Below, piece by piece: positions 6,045-15,301 of a stretch of DNA of 36,276 nt. A model generated the notes under the pieces. It made no database searches, had not been told where the DNA came from, and saw only the letters and a list, made by a program, of their open reading frames with translations. Both the position numbers and the translations under genes were made by a program. Numbering within the stretch: the first letter of the stretch is position 1; the number at the start of each line of letters is the position of its first letter. This DNA is from Granulicella rosea (GTDB lineage: Bacteria > Acidobacteriota > Terriglobia > Terriglobales > Acidobacteriaceae): contig NZ_FZOU01000016.1 in NCBI RefSeq assembly GCF_900188085.1, forward strand, positions 1 through 36,276, written 5' to 3'.

Positions 6045-9000
6045 GTGATCCGTATGCTGCCGTTCGTGCGCTCTCTTTTTGCCTTTGCCGCTCTCGTACC
6101 CGCGTGTGTGTTTGCGCAGACGACGCCTGAGTTCAAGAGCGACTCCCAGACGATCGAGCTGGCGAAGCAGGCGCTGCCGTTTCACAGGGGTCAGCTTACG
6201 GCCGTTGGCCTGCATCATCCGGTGACTGTGATCCGCGACAAGTGGGGCATCGCGCACATCTACGCCGGCGACACGCACGATCTCTTCTTCGCACAGGGCT
6301 TCGCCGCCGCGCAGGACCACATGTGGCAGATGGAGATGTGGCGGCGCAGCGTGGAGGGCCGTCTGGCCGAGGTGCTGGGGCCGGACTACGTCAATCGCGA
6401 CCGCTTCGCGCGTACGCTGACCTTTCATGGCGACTGGGACGCCGAGGAGCGCAAGTACTCGCCCGAGGGGCCGGTTATCTTCGCGTCGTTCGCCGAGGGC
6501 GTGAACGCGGCGATCCGGGTGGCGATCGATCAGGGCAAGATCCCGATCGAGTTTCAGATGATGGGCACGCTGCCGGTGGCGAGCTGGACGGCGCATACGC
6601 TGCTGACGCGCGTGCCGGCGTGGGGACTCTCGCGCAATGCGGCCTCCGAGCTGGCGCGTGCGCTGGCGATCAAGACGATGGGTCCGGAGAAGGCCGACCA
6701 ACTGATCGTCACCGAGCCTGCGCACAGATTTACCGTGCCCGAGGGGCTGGATCTGGCGGACATCTCGCCGCTGGGTCTGGCGCTGGCGCGCGACGCGGGC
6801 AACAACGCGTACAAGATCAAGCCATTGAAGGTCGGGCCGGCGACCGCCTCGGTCGAGATGCCGGAGCTGCCGGCGCCGACGAAGATCACCGACCCGGGCG
6901 TCAGCCTCGCCGAGCTGCTGCTGCAGGAGGTCTACGACGATAGCAAGACCTACGACCTGGGGAGCAACAACTGGGTCGCCGGCGGGCAGAAGACCGTGAC
7001 GGGCAAGCCGATTCTCGCGAACGATCCGCACCGCGAGATTCAGAATCCGGGCCTGCGCAACTTCGTTCATCTGGTCTCGCCGGGGTACGACGTGATCGGC
7101 ATGACGGAGCCGGGGCTGCCGGGAGTCTCGGTCGGGCACAACGAGAACGTAGCGTGGGGCTTTACGATCCTGGGCACGGACCAGGAGGATCTCTACATCG
7201 AGACGACCGATCCGGCGAACCCGAACCGGTATCTGTATAAAGGCCAGTGGCTGGAGATGGAGACCAGCCCGCAGGCGATCCAGGTGAAGAAGGGCAAGCC
7301 GGTGATGTTCTCGGTGAAGTGGACGATGCACGGGCCGGTGGTCTATGAGGATGCGACCCGCCACATCGCCTATGCGCTGAAGTGGGTGGGCGCGGAGGCT
7401 GGCGGCGCGGGCTATCTCGGCTCGCTGAACGTGCTGGCGGCGAAGGACTGGAAGGAGTTCACGGCGGGCGTGGCGAAGAGCTGGTACCTGCCTTCGCACA
7501 GCCTGGTCTACGCGGATACGGCGGGGAACTACGGCTACCTCGCGGCGGTGTACTCGCCCGTGCGGTTGAACTGGGACGGACTGCTGCCGGTGCCGGGCAA
7601 AGACGGCAAGTTCGAGTGGGCCGGGTTTACGCCGCTCGACAAGCTGCCGCGCGAGTTGAACGGGGCTCGCGGCTTCTACGCGACGGCGAACAACGATGTG
7701 CTGCCGAAGCTGTTTCCGCACAATGCGCCGGACAGCGGCTACGAGTACTCGGCGGACTTTCGCTTTCGGCGCATCGAAGAGGTGCTGAGCCAGAAGAAGA
7801 AGTTCAGCATCGCGGACTTCGAGGCGCTGCAGTTCGACAATACGTCGCTGCCGGCGCGACGGCTGATCCCGTTGCTCAAGAATCTCAAGAGCGACAAGCC
7901 CGCTGTCGCCGATGCGCTGAAGCAGTTGAACGCGTGGAACATGGTGCTGGATCGCGAGACCGTCGCGGGCACGATCTACGAGTACTGGCTGATGAAGCTG
8001 ACGTCGCGCGTCTATGCGCTGTATGTGCCCGCGGACCAGCAGAAAAGCTTCACGCGGTACGACGTCCGCCGCGTCATCGAGTGGGTGAACAAGCCCGATG
8101 CGGCCTTCGGCGCTAACCCGGTCGAGGCCCGCAACAAGATGCTGCTCGACTCGCTCGACGACGCCATCGCCATGCTGACGAAGCTGCACGGCGCGGACGA
8201 GAGCGCGTGGAAGCTGGGCAAGGTACACAAGGCGACGTTCGAGCATCCGCTGCTCTCGCCCGAGACGAAGGAGCTGCTGGAGGTCGAGGCGGTCGAGCGC
8301 GGCGGCGATGCGTACACCGTGAAGGCCAGCAGCTCGCCGACGGAGAAGAGCTTCGAGGTGGAGCATGGCGCGAGCGCGATGATGATCCTCGACACGTCGA
8401 ACTGGGACAACTCGGTCGCGCTGAACACGCCGGGCAACGAGTCCGCCGCGGGTAGTCCGCACTCGAAGGATCTCGCGCCGATGTGGCAGGAAGGGAAGTA
8501 CTTCCCGCTCGCCTTCAGCCGCGCGAAGGTCGAAGGCGTTGCCGAGACGACGCAGATGCTCGAGCCGCTGCGCGAGGCCGAAGGAGACGCCGGCAAGGTG
8601 CCGTTCGTTCGCGCGCAGACCGAACTCTTCGCCGACACCAGCCCGGTCGTCGTCTCGTGGGCGGACTACGACAACGACGGCTGGCCCGATCTCTTCATCG
8701 CCTACACGACCGGCGTGGTGAAGTTGTTTCACAACGATCATGGCACGCTGCGCGATGTCACCGCGGAGACGCACCTGAACGACTATCCGCATCGCATCTC
8801 CGCGGCCTCGTGGGGCGACTTCGACGGCGACGGCAATCTGGACCTGTACCTTGGCTATGCGTACGCGCCCGCGGTTCCCAATCGTCTGCTGAAGGGCGAC
8901 GGCCATGGACACTTCGTCGAGGTGGGCGATCGCATGGGCATCCACGATACGGGCGAGACGCGGCAGGTCTCCTTCGTGGACTACAACAACGACGGCAAGC

Positions 9001-10004
9001 CCGACCTGTGGGTCGCCTTCCGCGACCGGCCCAATCGCCTTTATCGCAACGACGGCGACCACTTCACCGAGGTCGCCGAGAAGATGGGCATCACCGGCCT
9101 GAACTGGACCGTGGGTTCGCTCTGGTTCGACTACAACGGCGATGGCAAACTCGACCTCTTCGAGGCCAACCAGAACGGCAAGCTGAACAAGGTCTACCGC
9201 AACGACGGCGACCACTTCACCGAAGTCGCGCACGAGCTGGGCCTCGATGGGTCGCCGCGTTCGTTCGAACTGGGCAGCGTCAACATCGCCGCCGCCGACT
9301 TCAACAACGACGGCAATATCGATCTCTTCTACGCGAACTACGGCCCGAGCTGGCTGCTGCGCAACGATGGCGGCAAGTTTACCGATGTCGCGCCCGCGTA
9401 CGGCGCGGCCATCAACGCGCATGTCGTGTGCGCGGGATGGGGCGACTACGACAACGACGGTCTGCCCGATCTCTACACCGACGGCTACCTCACCGGGCAC
9501 GAGCACCAGGAGGACTACCTCTTCCACAACGAGGGCGACCACTTCGCCGACGTGACGCCGGGCATGATGCTGAAGCACGATGGCGACCACGCGCTGGTGT
9601 GGGTCGACTACAACAAGGACGGCGCGGTCGATCTGTCGATCGCCGATCATGAGGGCGAGGGCGTCTTCTCGCTCTATCGCAATACGCTGCCGGCGGCGCA
9701 GGCGCATCAGTCGCTGGAGGTGCTGGTGGTCGACGCGAAAGGCCACGCCACGAAGGCCGGTTCGGAGGTCCGTCTGTATAAGGCCGGAACCCGCACGGTG
9801 CTGGGCGGCAGACTGGTGGATACGGGCAGCGGCTACAACTCGCAGAGCGTGATCCCGGTCCACTTCGGCCTGGGCGCGTACATGGGGCCGGTGGATGTCG
9901 AGGTGACGTTCATGACGAACGGCGGGCGCAAGGTCGTACGCGTGCCTGGAGTCGCGCCGGCCGAACACATCGGCGATCCGCTTATCGTGAAGGCGGGCGA
10001 GTAG
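6045..10004 (+). CDS. Secreted penicillin-acylase-like Ntn hydrolase fused to FG-GAP propeller and ASPIC/UnbV domain
   Basis: This 1319-residue protein has a signal peptide (LFAFAALVPACVFAQ) and an S45 penicillin amidase domain to about residue 840. The autoprocessing site and nucleophile are visible as Ser307 in YDLGSNNW. The mature beta chain would begin there after release of a spacer peptide. Residues about 870-1190 carry seven repeats of the Ca-binding type D-x-N/D-x-DG-x-x-DL (for example YDNDGWPDLF, FDGDGNLDLY, YNKDGAVDLS), enough for a seven-bladed propeller. An ASPIC/UnbV domain follows (about 1220-1310, with VHFGLG). GTG at 6045 is chosen for the AGGAGG at 6031. S45 enzymes cleave amides such as beta-lactam side chains or acyl-homoserine lactones. 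Typical family members are about 750-850 residues and lack the propeller. Substrate unknown. Confidence 0.88.
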   Translation: MIRMLPFVRSLFAFAALVPACVFAQTTPEFKSDSQTIELAKQALPFHRGQLTAVGLHHPVTVIRDKWGIAHIYAGDTHDLFFAQGFAAAQDHMWQMEMWRRSVEGRLAEVLGPDYVNRDRFARTLTFHGDWDAEERKYSPEGPVIFASFAEGVNAAIRVAIDQGKIPIEFQMMGTLPVASWTAHTLLTRVPAWGLSRNAASELARALAIKTMGPEKADQLIVTEPAHRFTVPEGLDLADISPLGLALARDAGNNAYKIKPLKVGPATASVEMPELPAPTKITDPGVSLAELLLQEVYDDSKTYDLGSNNWVAGGQKTVTGKPILANDPHREIQNPGLRNFVHLVSPGYDVIGMTEPGLPGVSVGHNENVAWGFTILGTDQEDLYIETTDPANPNRYLYKGQWLEMETSPQAIQVKKGKPVMFSVKWTMHGPVVYEDATRHIAYALKWVGAEAGGAGYLGSLNVLAAKDWKEFTAGVAKSWYLPSHSLVYADTAGNYGYLAAVYSPVRLNWDGLLPVPGKDGKFEWAGFTPLDKLPRELNGARGFYATANNDVLPKLFPHNAPDSGYEYSADFRFRRIEEVLSQKKKFSIADFEALQFDNTSLPARRLIPLLKNLKSDKPAVADALKQLNAWNMVLDRETVAGTIYEYWLMKLTSRVYALYVPADQQKSFTRYDVRRVIEWVNKPDAAFGANPVEARNKMLLDSLDDAIAMLTKLHGADESAWKLGKVHKATFEHPLLSPETKELLEVEAVERGGDAYTVKASSSPTEKSFEVEHGASAMMILDTSNWDNSVALNTPGNESAAGSPHSKDLAPMWQEGKYFPLAFSRAKVEGVAETTQMLEPLREAEGDAGKVPFVRAQTELFADTSPVVVSWADYDNDGWPDLFIAYTTGVVKLFHNDHGTLRDVTAETHLNDYPHRISAASWGDFDGDGNLDLYLGYAYAPAVPNRLLKGDGHGHFVEVGDRMGIHDTGETRQVSFVDYNNDGKPDLWVAFRDRPNRLYRNDGDHFTEVAEKMGITGLNWTVGSLWFDYNGDGKLDLFEANQNGKLNKVYRNDGDHFTEVAHELGLDGSPRSFELGSVNIAAADFNNDGNIDLFYANYGPSWLLRNDGGKFTDVAPAYGAAINAHVVCAGWGDYDNDGLPDLYTDGYLTGHEHQEDYLFHNEGDHFADVTPGMMLKHDGDHALVWVDYNKDGAVDLSIADHEGEGVFSLYRNTLPAAQAHQSLEVLVVDAKGHATKAGSEVRLYKAGTRTVLGGRLVDTGSGYNSQSVIPVHFGLGAYMGPVDVEVTFMTNGGRKVVRVPGVAPAEHIGDPLIVKAGE

Positions 10005-10018
10005 CGCCGGAACGGCGC
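10004..10018 (+). terminator. GC-rich hairpin at the acylase stop codon
   Basis: GCGCCG (10004-10009) and CGGCGC (10013-10018) form a perfect 6-bp stem with a 3-base loop that begins on the last base of the stop codon. No T-run follows, so it would be a weak or Rho-assisted terminator at best, or an RNA-stabilising 3' hairpin. Confidence 0.4.
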
Positions 10019-10021
10019 AAT

Positions 10022-10070
10022 GCCGCTACTCGGCCAGCACAGCATAGGCGGAGTAGCGGCGATGCTGTGC
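10022..10070 (+). other. Two interleaved inverted repeats (mutually exclusive hairpins)
   Basis: GCCGCTACTC (10022-10031) pairs with GAGTAGCGGC (10051-10060) over 10 bp. GCACAGCAT (10037-10045) pairs with ATGCTGTGC (10062-10070) over 9 bp. The arms interleave as A-B-A'-B'. A full pseudoknot is unlikely because only one base would have to span the 10-bp stem, so the two hairpins should compete. They lie between the acylase stop and the DeoR gene. Confidence 0.6.
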
Positions 10071-10106
10071 GGGCGGATGGGTTCGCATGTCCCGGCGAAT
10101 CGTCAT

Positions 10107-10159
10107 TTGATCGGTATACGATCAATCGTTATCGTTTTTATCGTGCGTTCGTTCACGAT
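10107..10159. promoter_or_regulatory. Palindromic operator candidates upstream of the DeoR-family gene
   Basis: TTGATCGGTATACGATCAA (10107-10125) is a near-perfect 19-base palindrome. ATCGTG (10140-10145) and CACGAT (10154-10159) form a second, perfect inverted repeat about 30 bp on. Both lie 70-125 bases before the DeoR gene, where an autoregulatory operator would be expected. TTCGATC also repeats near 10196 and 10208. The binding protein is inferred from position only. Confidence 0.45.
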
Positions 10160-10231
10160 GTGGTCAGGTTTCGATCAGGATGAGCTAAGCTGGTGTTCGA
10201 TCGCTCCTTCGATCGCCACACGGGTTTTGCC

Positions 10232-11017
10232 ATGTCTAAAAAGATCGAAGTACGGGCCGACCGCATTATGCGCGCGCTGCTGCAGGCGGGCGAGATCTCG
10301 GTGCAGGAGCTGGTGGACCAGGTTGGCGCCTCGGCGCCCAGCATCCGGCGCGACCTGACGCGGCTTGAAAAGCGCGGGCTGGTGCTGCGGACGCATGGCG
10401 GCGTCACGCTGGTGGAGCAACTGCTGTATGAGCCGTTTCGCCACGATACCTCGTTTCAGGCGCGGGAGCTGCGGTCGGCCAACGACAAGCGGCGGATCGG
10501 GCTGGTCGCGAGCGAGCTGATCGCCGAACAGGAGACGATCGGCCTGACGGCGGGGACGACGACGACGCAGATCGGCCGTTCGCTGCGGCACCGGCGCGGC
10601 ATCTCCGTGATTACGAACGCGCTGAACATCGGCATGGAGCTGTGCAATCAGCCGGCGATCAAGACGACGCTTACGGGCGGAGCGCTGGCCTGGGCGTGGA
10701 CCTTCGCGCTGGCCGGTCAGCCGGCGATCAACTGCCTGCGCGGGGTGTACCTGGATAAGGCGTTCATCGGGGTGACGGGCTTCGACCTGGAGCGCGGCGT
10801 AACGACGCTCGAGGTCGAAGAGGCGGCGGTCTCGCTGGCGATGATCCAGCAGGCGCGGCAGATTATCGTGGTCGCGGACTCGACGAAGATCGGCAAGGTG
10901 AGCCCGGCGTTGATCTGCCCGGCGTCCGCGGTGCATGTGCTGGTGACCGACACGGGGCTGCCCGATGCGATGTACGAGGCGATCGTGGCGCGGGGGATTC
11001 AGGTGATACGGGCCTGA
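10232..11017 (+). CDS. DeoR/GlpR-family transcriptional regulator
   Basis: This is a 261-residue regulator with the DeoR layout. The N-terminal winged HTH (about residues 17-60) includes VQELVDQVGASAPSIRRDL, LEKRGLVLRTHGGV is the family signature, and a DeoRC sugar-phosphate sensor domain follows (about 80-250). The sensor has the ribose-isomerase-like landmarks GLTAGTTTTQIG, TLTGGAL, FIGVTGFDLERGVTT and VVADSTKIGKVS. Family members usually repress sugar or nucleoside catabolism and respond to a phosphorylated sugar. The chosen ATG (10232) gives the normal N-terminus but has no clear ribosome-binding site; GTG at 10193 is an alternative adding 13 residues. The target could be its own gene or neighbouring acylase and sugar genes; nothing in the sequence decides this. 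Confidence 0.87.
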   Translation: MSKKIEVRADRIMRALLQAGEISVQELVDQVGASAPSIRRDLTRLEKRGLVLRTHGGVTLVEQLLYEPFRHDTSFQARELRSANDKRRIGLVASELIAEQETIGLTAGTTTTQIGRSLRHRRGISVITNALNIGMELCNQPAIKTTLTGGALAWAWTFALAGQPAINCLRGVYLDKAFIGVTGFDLERGVTTLEVEEAAVSLAMIQQARQIIVVADSTKIGKVSPALICPASAVHVLVTDTGLPDAMYEAIVARGIQVIRA

Positions 11018-11184
11018 CGGCGCGCGATGGTAGCCGAGATGGAACGCGACCGCAAAGCCGGACGCAAAACGGCGACGGGATGCGTATCGGACTCGATCAC
11101 GATCTCTTCGCCTGCGCGAACGCGGGCCATCAAGCCGGCGAAGTCGCTGGCTGCTTCTATCTCCGAGATGTGAAACGTCGCCAC
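10999..11184 (-). CDS. Short Phd/YefM-like antitoxin, apparently orphan
   Basis: This 61-residue frame starts with GTG at 11184. It reads like the N-terminal domain of type II Phd/YefM or VapB antitoxins: a HISEIEAASDFAGLMARV helix pair, then EEIVIESDTHPVAVLRP, a well-known signature of this family. Family members normally run 75-95 residues, with a toxin-binding tail and a toxin gene directly downstream. Here the tail is short, the last 19 bases overlap the 3' end of the convergent DeoR gene, and no toxin follows. It may be a decayed module or a stand-alone antitoxin that neutralises a chromosomal toxin. No clear ribosome-binding site is visible; a TTATCAT -10-like box lies close to the start, so a leaderless message is possible. 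Confidence 0.6.
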   Translation of the reverse strand: MATFHISEIEAASDFAGLMARVRAGEEIVIESDTHPVAVLRPALRSRSISATIARRQARIT

Positions 11185-11381
11185 GCCGTGATGATAACGC
11201 TAAATCCCCATCGGTTGAACGACGCGGACGACGAAGAAGATTGGGCAGGCACGCGTCCGGCGGCGGGGATTTAAATTTCGCCAGAGAAATTCTTTTTCCA
11301 TTGACAGATGTTTCGCAACCTTCGTAGGATTCGTCTCGCTGATGGAAACCACTTTTCATTCTTGAGCAGAATAGAGACCCT
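11185..11381. other. Intergenic region upstream of the TonB receptor
   Basis: This 197-bp divergent gap lies between the orphan antitoxin (minus) and the TonB-dependent receptor (plus). The left half is GC-rich without recognised signals. The right half turns AT-rich from about 11270 and holds the promoter at 11301-11330. No gene is supported here. Confidence 0.5.
11301..11330 (+). promoter_or_regulatory. Sigma70-type promoter of the TonB receptor gene
   Basis: A perfect -35 box TTGACA (11301-11306) and TAGGAT (11325-11330, 4 of 6 matches to TATAAT) are separated by 18 bases. The promoter lies about 50 bases before the receptor ATG at 11382. The leader is AT-richer than the surrounding sequence. 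The match is good by bacterial standards; transcription from it is inferred. Confidence 0.6.
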
Positions 11382-14300
11382 ATGAAATTCGGCATGATGG
11401 CTCCAAGCCCATTCACACGCGCTTCAGCGGCCCGATCCTTGCGCTCGCGCTCGTCTCCACCACCGCCCCACTGCTGGCGCAGATCGCCGGGCAGGGCGGC
11501 ATCTCCGGCACGGTGCAGGATGCGACGGGCGCGGTCATTCCCAATGCGCTGATCAGTGTGCGCGAGAACGCGACCGGCGTCGTGACCGCGCGGCAGGCGA
11601 CGGGCAGCGGCTACTACGTGATCTCGCCGCTGATTCCGGGCGTCTATACCGTCACGGTCCTCGCGCCGGGCTTCCAGACCTTCAAGCAGGAGAACGTCAC
11701 GGTCGACGCACTGGCGACCGTCGGTCTCAATCCGCACCTGACCATCGGCAGCCAGACCGAGACCGTCACTGTCTCGACCGCGCCGCCCGCGCTTCAGACG
11801 ACAAACGCCACGCTGGGCGGAGTGATCGAGAACCAGACTTACTCCGAACTGCCGCTGCAGATCACCTCCGGCGGACCGCGCGACCCGACCAGCTTCGTCA
11901 CGCTGCTGCCGGGCGTCAACAGCGGCGGCCGCTCGGGCATCTTCAACGGCGCGGGCGCCGGCAACTCGAACGAGATGTACATCGAGGGCGTGCCGCAGAC
12001 CACGGTCGACTCGCAGGGCGACAACCGGAAGCTGAACCAGAACCTGTCCATTGAGGCGGTCGATCAGTTCCAGGTGCAGACCAGCGGCTCGTCGGCTGCC
12101 TACCAGGGCCTGGGCGTGGAGAACTACTCGATCAAGCAGGGCACCAATACCTTCCACGGCAATGCGAACTTCTTCATCCGCAACACGGTGCTCGACACCT
12201 GGGGCTATACGCAGCCGTGGGTCGTGGTCACGCGTTCGGACGGTACGAGCGGTCTTCCGACCAAGAAGAATCCCGAGCATCAGGATGAGCTTTCTCTCTC
12301 GCTCGGCGGGCCGATCTGGAAGGATAAGCTGTTCTTCTTCGCCAACTACGATCGCTACCACTACAACGGCGTGACCAACCCGACCTACCAGACCATTCCC
12401 ACCGTCGCGGCGCAGAGCGGCGACTTTACAGCCTATGCGGCCGCAAACCCCGGCTACGATATCTACGACCCGACCACGGTCGCGGCCTGTACCGCGGCGA
12501 ACAAGGGCGTCACCTGCGCCAATCCGTTTATGGGCATCAAGAACGGCCTGCCCACCAAGGACGTCATCCCGGCGGGCGAGATCTCGCCGATCTCGCAGGC
12601 CATGCAGAAGTATCTGCCGCCGGTGGCGAACGCGAATCTGACGAACAACTATCTCTCGGGCCGCATCACCGGGCTGCAGGTGTGGGGCTTCACCGGGCGC
12701 ATCGACTATAACCTCTCGCCGCGCCAGCAGATTGCGTTGATCTCCACCTCGGGCGTGAAGCATATTCCGCCGTACGACTACGGCGCCACATCCGTTCTGC
12801 CCTTTCCGTACACCAACGGCACGCTTGTTACTGAAACCACCACGACCGACATCGTGAAGCATACGTATACCTTCAGTCCACATGCGGTCAATCAACTGCG
12901 TTACGGTCTCACGCGTTTCTCCGCGCCGGTGAAGAATGCGACCGACGGCGGCTCGATCACGGCGACGACTCTCGGGATCGGCAACCTGCCGGTGGGTCAG
13001 GCGGCAAGCACCTTCCCGGGCGCCAGCTTCTCGGGTGGCGTGGACGCGCCCGCCGGCTTCTCCGCGCCTTCGGGCTTTCACGAAGGGGTGAATACCTTCA
13101 CCCTCGGCGACGAGTTCCAGCTCACACGCGGGCATCACTCCATCACCTTCGGCGGCACGTATCAGTGGCTGCAGTTCAACCAGTCCATCGTCGACAGCCC
13201 CTCGAAGCCGCTGAGCCTGGCGTACAACGCGACCTCGACGGCCGGTTACAGCACGGCCGGCGCCATCAACACGAAGAGCGGTCTGGCCTATGCGAGCTTC
13301 CTGCTTGGCGCGGTCGATTCCAGCTCGATCTATGTGCAGAACTTCTCCACGCTGGGCGCACGGTACAAGGCCTTCTCGCCTTACGTGCAGGACGACTACA
13401 AGGTGACCAAGAAGCTGACCCTCAACCTGGGTCTGCGCTGGGATCTCTATACCCCGTTCCACGAGGTGCAGGATCGCTGGAGCGGCTTCAGCCCGACGCT
13501 GATCAACGCCGCGACGGGCACACCTGGATCGCTCTTCTTCATGGGCAATGGCTCGAACGGCTGTAACTGCCATACGACGGTCAACACGTGGTACAAGAAC
13601 TTCGGTCCGCGTCTCGGCTTCGCGTATCAGGCGCTACCACGTACGGTGGTGCGCGGCTCCTTCGCGATGATGTATACGCATAGCGGCGGCGTGGGCGGAT
13701 CGAGCGCGGGCAACTACAACGGCACGGGCCAGGTCGGCCTGACGGCAAGCCCAGCCTTCGCCGACTCCGGCCAGGGCGGACAGCCTGCCTTCTATCTCAA
13801 CTCGAACCTCGGCGCGCTGTCGAACACCGCGATCCCGGCTTACTCGAGCGCGATCTCACGCTCGACCACATCGAACACGGGCAACTATCTCGTCAACGGA
13901 GTCTCGCCGACAGCGTCGAGCGTGTCGTATGCCGATCCTTATCTTTCCGGTCGCGCACCTTATACGGTCGGCATCAACTTCGGCATCCAGCAGTTGTTGA
14001 CGCAGAACCTTACGCTCAGCGTGGACTATGTCGAGAACCAGTCGCACTTTCTCGTCGCCAATAGCCGAGGCTACTATCAGGACCAGCTTCCTCCGCAGTA
14101 TCAGGCTCTGGGCTCGCTGCTGAAGCAGTTGCCCGGCGGCACCGATAAGACCACCGGCCTGACCTATCTTGCGGAGGCGCAGGCCATCATCCCCGGCATC
14201 GCCTTGCCTTATCCACCTATGGCGGATCCGCAGCGACCATCGGCCAGATGCTGAAGCCGTTTCCCCAGTACTCCAGCATCACGGATACGTGGGGAGATAT

Positions 14301-15093
14301 CGGCAACGCGAACTATAACGCGCTGCAGATCTCGCTCAGCCAGCGTACCTGGCACGGTCTCAGCGGTACGCTCAACTACACCTACTCGAAGACGATCGAC
14401 GATATCTCCGGCGTGCGCAGCGGGTATCCGATCCCCAGCAACGTGATCGATGGAGGGCATGGAACGACGCAGGCGAACCGCATCGATCGCGCCGTGAGTA
14501 CGAATAACATCCCGAACAACCTTCGCATCTTCGGCGTGTACGAGCTGCCCATCGGGCAGAAGAGCCAGTTCGGCGGGAAGCATGCCGCGGTCCGCATCGT
14601 TGCCGGCGGATGGAAGGTCTCCTATATCTTCTCGAAGACCTCGGGCGCGCCGCTTACCATTACCGGCGTCAGTTGCCAGACGCCCGGCTCCTGCTATCCG
14701 TCGTACAACCCGAATTTCTCAGGCCCGGTCCGCATCAACGGAGGTTATGGCAAAGGCGTCACCGCGACTACCTTTGCCAGCGTCTCGTACATCAACGCAA
14801 ACGCTTTTGTCGCGACGCCGGGCAACAGTGGATATAACTTCGGCAATGTCGCCCGCACCGCGCCGTACAACCTCTACAACATCGGCAACTACGATCTGGA
14901 TATGGGCATCAAGCGCGTCTTTCCGCTCTACGAGCGCGCGAAGCTCACCTTCCAGGCCGACGTGCTCAACGTAACCAATCACACGCAGTTCGGCGGTCTT
15001 GGCGTCGCTCTTTCGAGCAATGCCTTCGGCACCGTGTCGAAGCAGAACAATAGCTCGCGAGACATTCAACTCGTGGCGAAGATCAACTTCTAA
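11382..15093 (+). pseudogene. Oar-like TonB-dependent outer-membrane receptor, broken by two -1 frameshifts
   Basis: The conceptual product (about 1237 residues) is an outer-membrane receptor of the acidobacterial Oar-like type. It has a signal peptide (GPILALALVSTTAPLLAQ), a carboxypeptidase-regulatory-like beta-sandwich (ISGTVQDATGAVIPNALISV onward), a plug region (about residues 120-270) and a long beta-barrel ending in aromatic Phe (QLVAKINF). Typical relatives are 1000-1250 residues and import oligosaccharides or other large nutrients. The ATG at 11382 is out of frame with the signal peptide, needing one base near 11405. The main frame then ends at 14254, while homologous sequence (YGGSAATIGQMLKPFPQY) continues one frame over from about 14215. 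Both breaks equal a loss of one base. Neighbouring genes are intact, so it is probably a true pseudogene, unless the assembly is wrong here. Confidence 0.85.
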
Positions 15094-15112
15094 CCTCGAC
15101 CGCTCGAACAAG

Positions 15113-15149
15113 ACCGCAGGCTCCATTAAGGGGCTTGCGGTTTTTGTTT
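15113..15149 (+). terminator. Rho-independent terminator after the TonB receptor
   Basis: ACCGCAGGCTCC (15113-15124) and GGGGCTTGCGGT (15130-15141) form a 12-bp stem with two G-U pairs and a 5-base loop, followed directly by TTTTTGTTT. It lies 20 bases after the receptor stop codon and separates the receptor from the next gene. Confidence 0.85.
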
Positions 15150-15193
15150 GTTCGTGAGGGCGCGGTTAGAGCCGTGAACCCCAAAGACAAATC

Positions 15194-15222
15194 TTGACAA
15201 ACCCCAGGCGAGCATCTACGGT
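15194..15222 (+). promoter_or_regulatory. Promoter of the DUF5107-transporter operon
   Basis: TTGACA (15194-15199) is a perfect -35 box. TACGGT (15217-15222) lies 17 bases downstream and matches TATAAT at only three positions. A candidate regulator site (15228-15239) sits immediately downstream, where a bound repressor would block initiation. The start codon follows 80 bases after the -10. Confidence 0.5.
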
Positions 15223-15227
15223 GGTTT

Positions 15228-15239
15228 CCGGTAACGTAC
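15228..15239 (+). promoter_or_regulatory. Candidate LacI operator, copy 1
   Basis: CCGGTAACGTAC lies just after the -10 box. Eleven bases of it recur in inverted orientation at 15346-15356. A central AACGT with flanking pyrimidines and purines resembles half of a LacI/PurR-type operator. The LacI gene closing this cluster (20135-21220) is the natural candidate to bind it. The repeat is seen; the binder is inferred. Confidence 0.45.
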
Positions 15240-15301
15240 ACGTTCAACAGCGACACGGGAATCAATTCGATAGAGCCCTGTGACGAAGGGAATGGCAAGC
15301 G

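Noticed and set aside
5892..9968. 1358-residue open frame on the minus strand opposite the acylase gene
   Set aside because: It mirrors codon bias of the strongly supported acylase gene, is rich in Arg, His and Val, and has no recognisable domain or ribosome-binding site. Long antisense frames are common in GC-rich DNA.
10022..10070. H-type RNA pseudoknot
   Set aside because: One base would have to span a 10-bp stem, which is sterically unlikely; competing hairpins explain the pattern better.
10175..13573. 1132-residue minus-strand frame opposite the DeoR gene and TonB receptor
   Set aside because: It spans two clear plus-strand genes and their intergenic DNA, with low-complexity Arg-rich content and no domain.
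11382..15093. Programmed ribosomal frameshifting in the TonB receptor
   Set aside because: No slippery heptamer followed by a stable structure is visible at either break, and a signal-peptide frameshift 8 codons after the start is not a known regulated site in this family.
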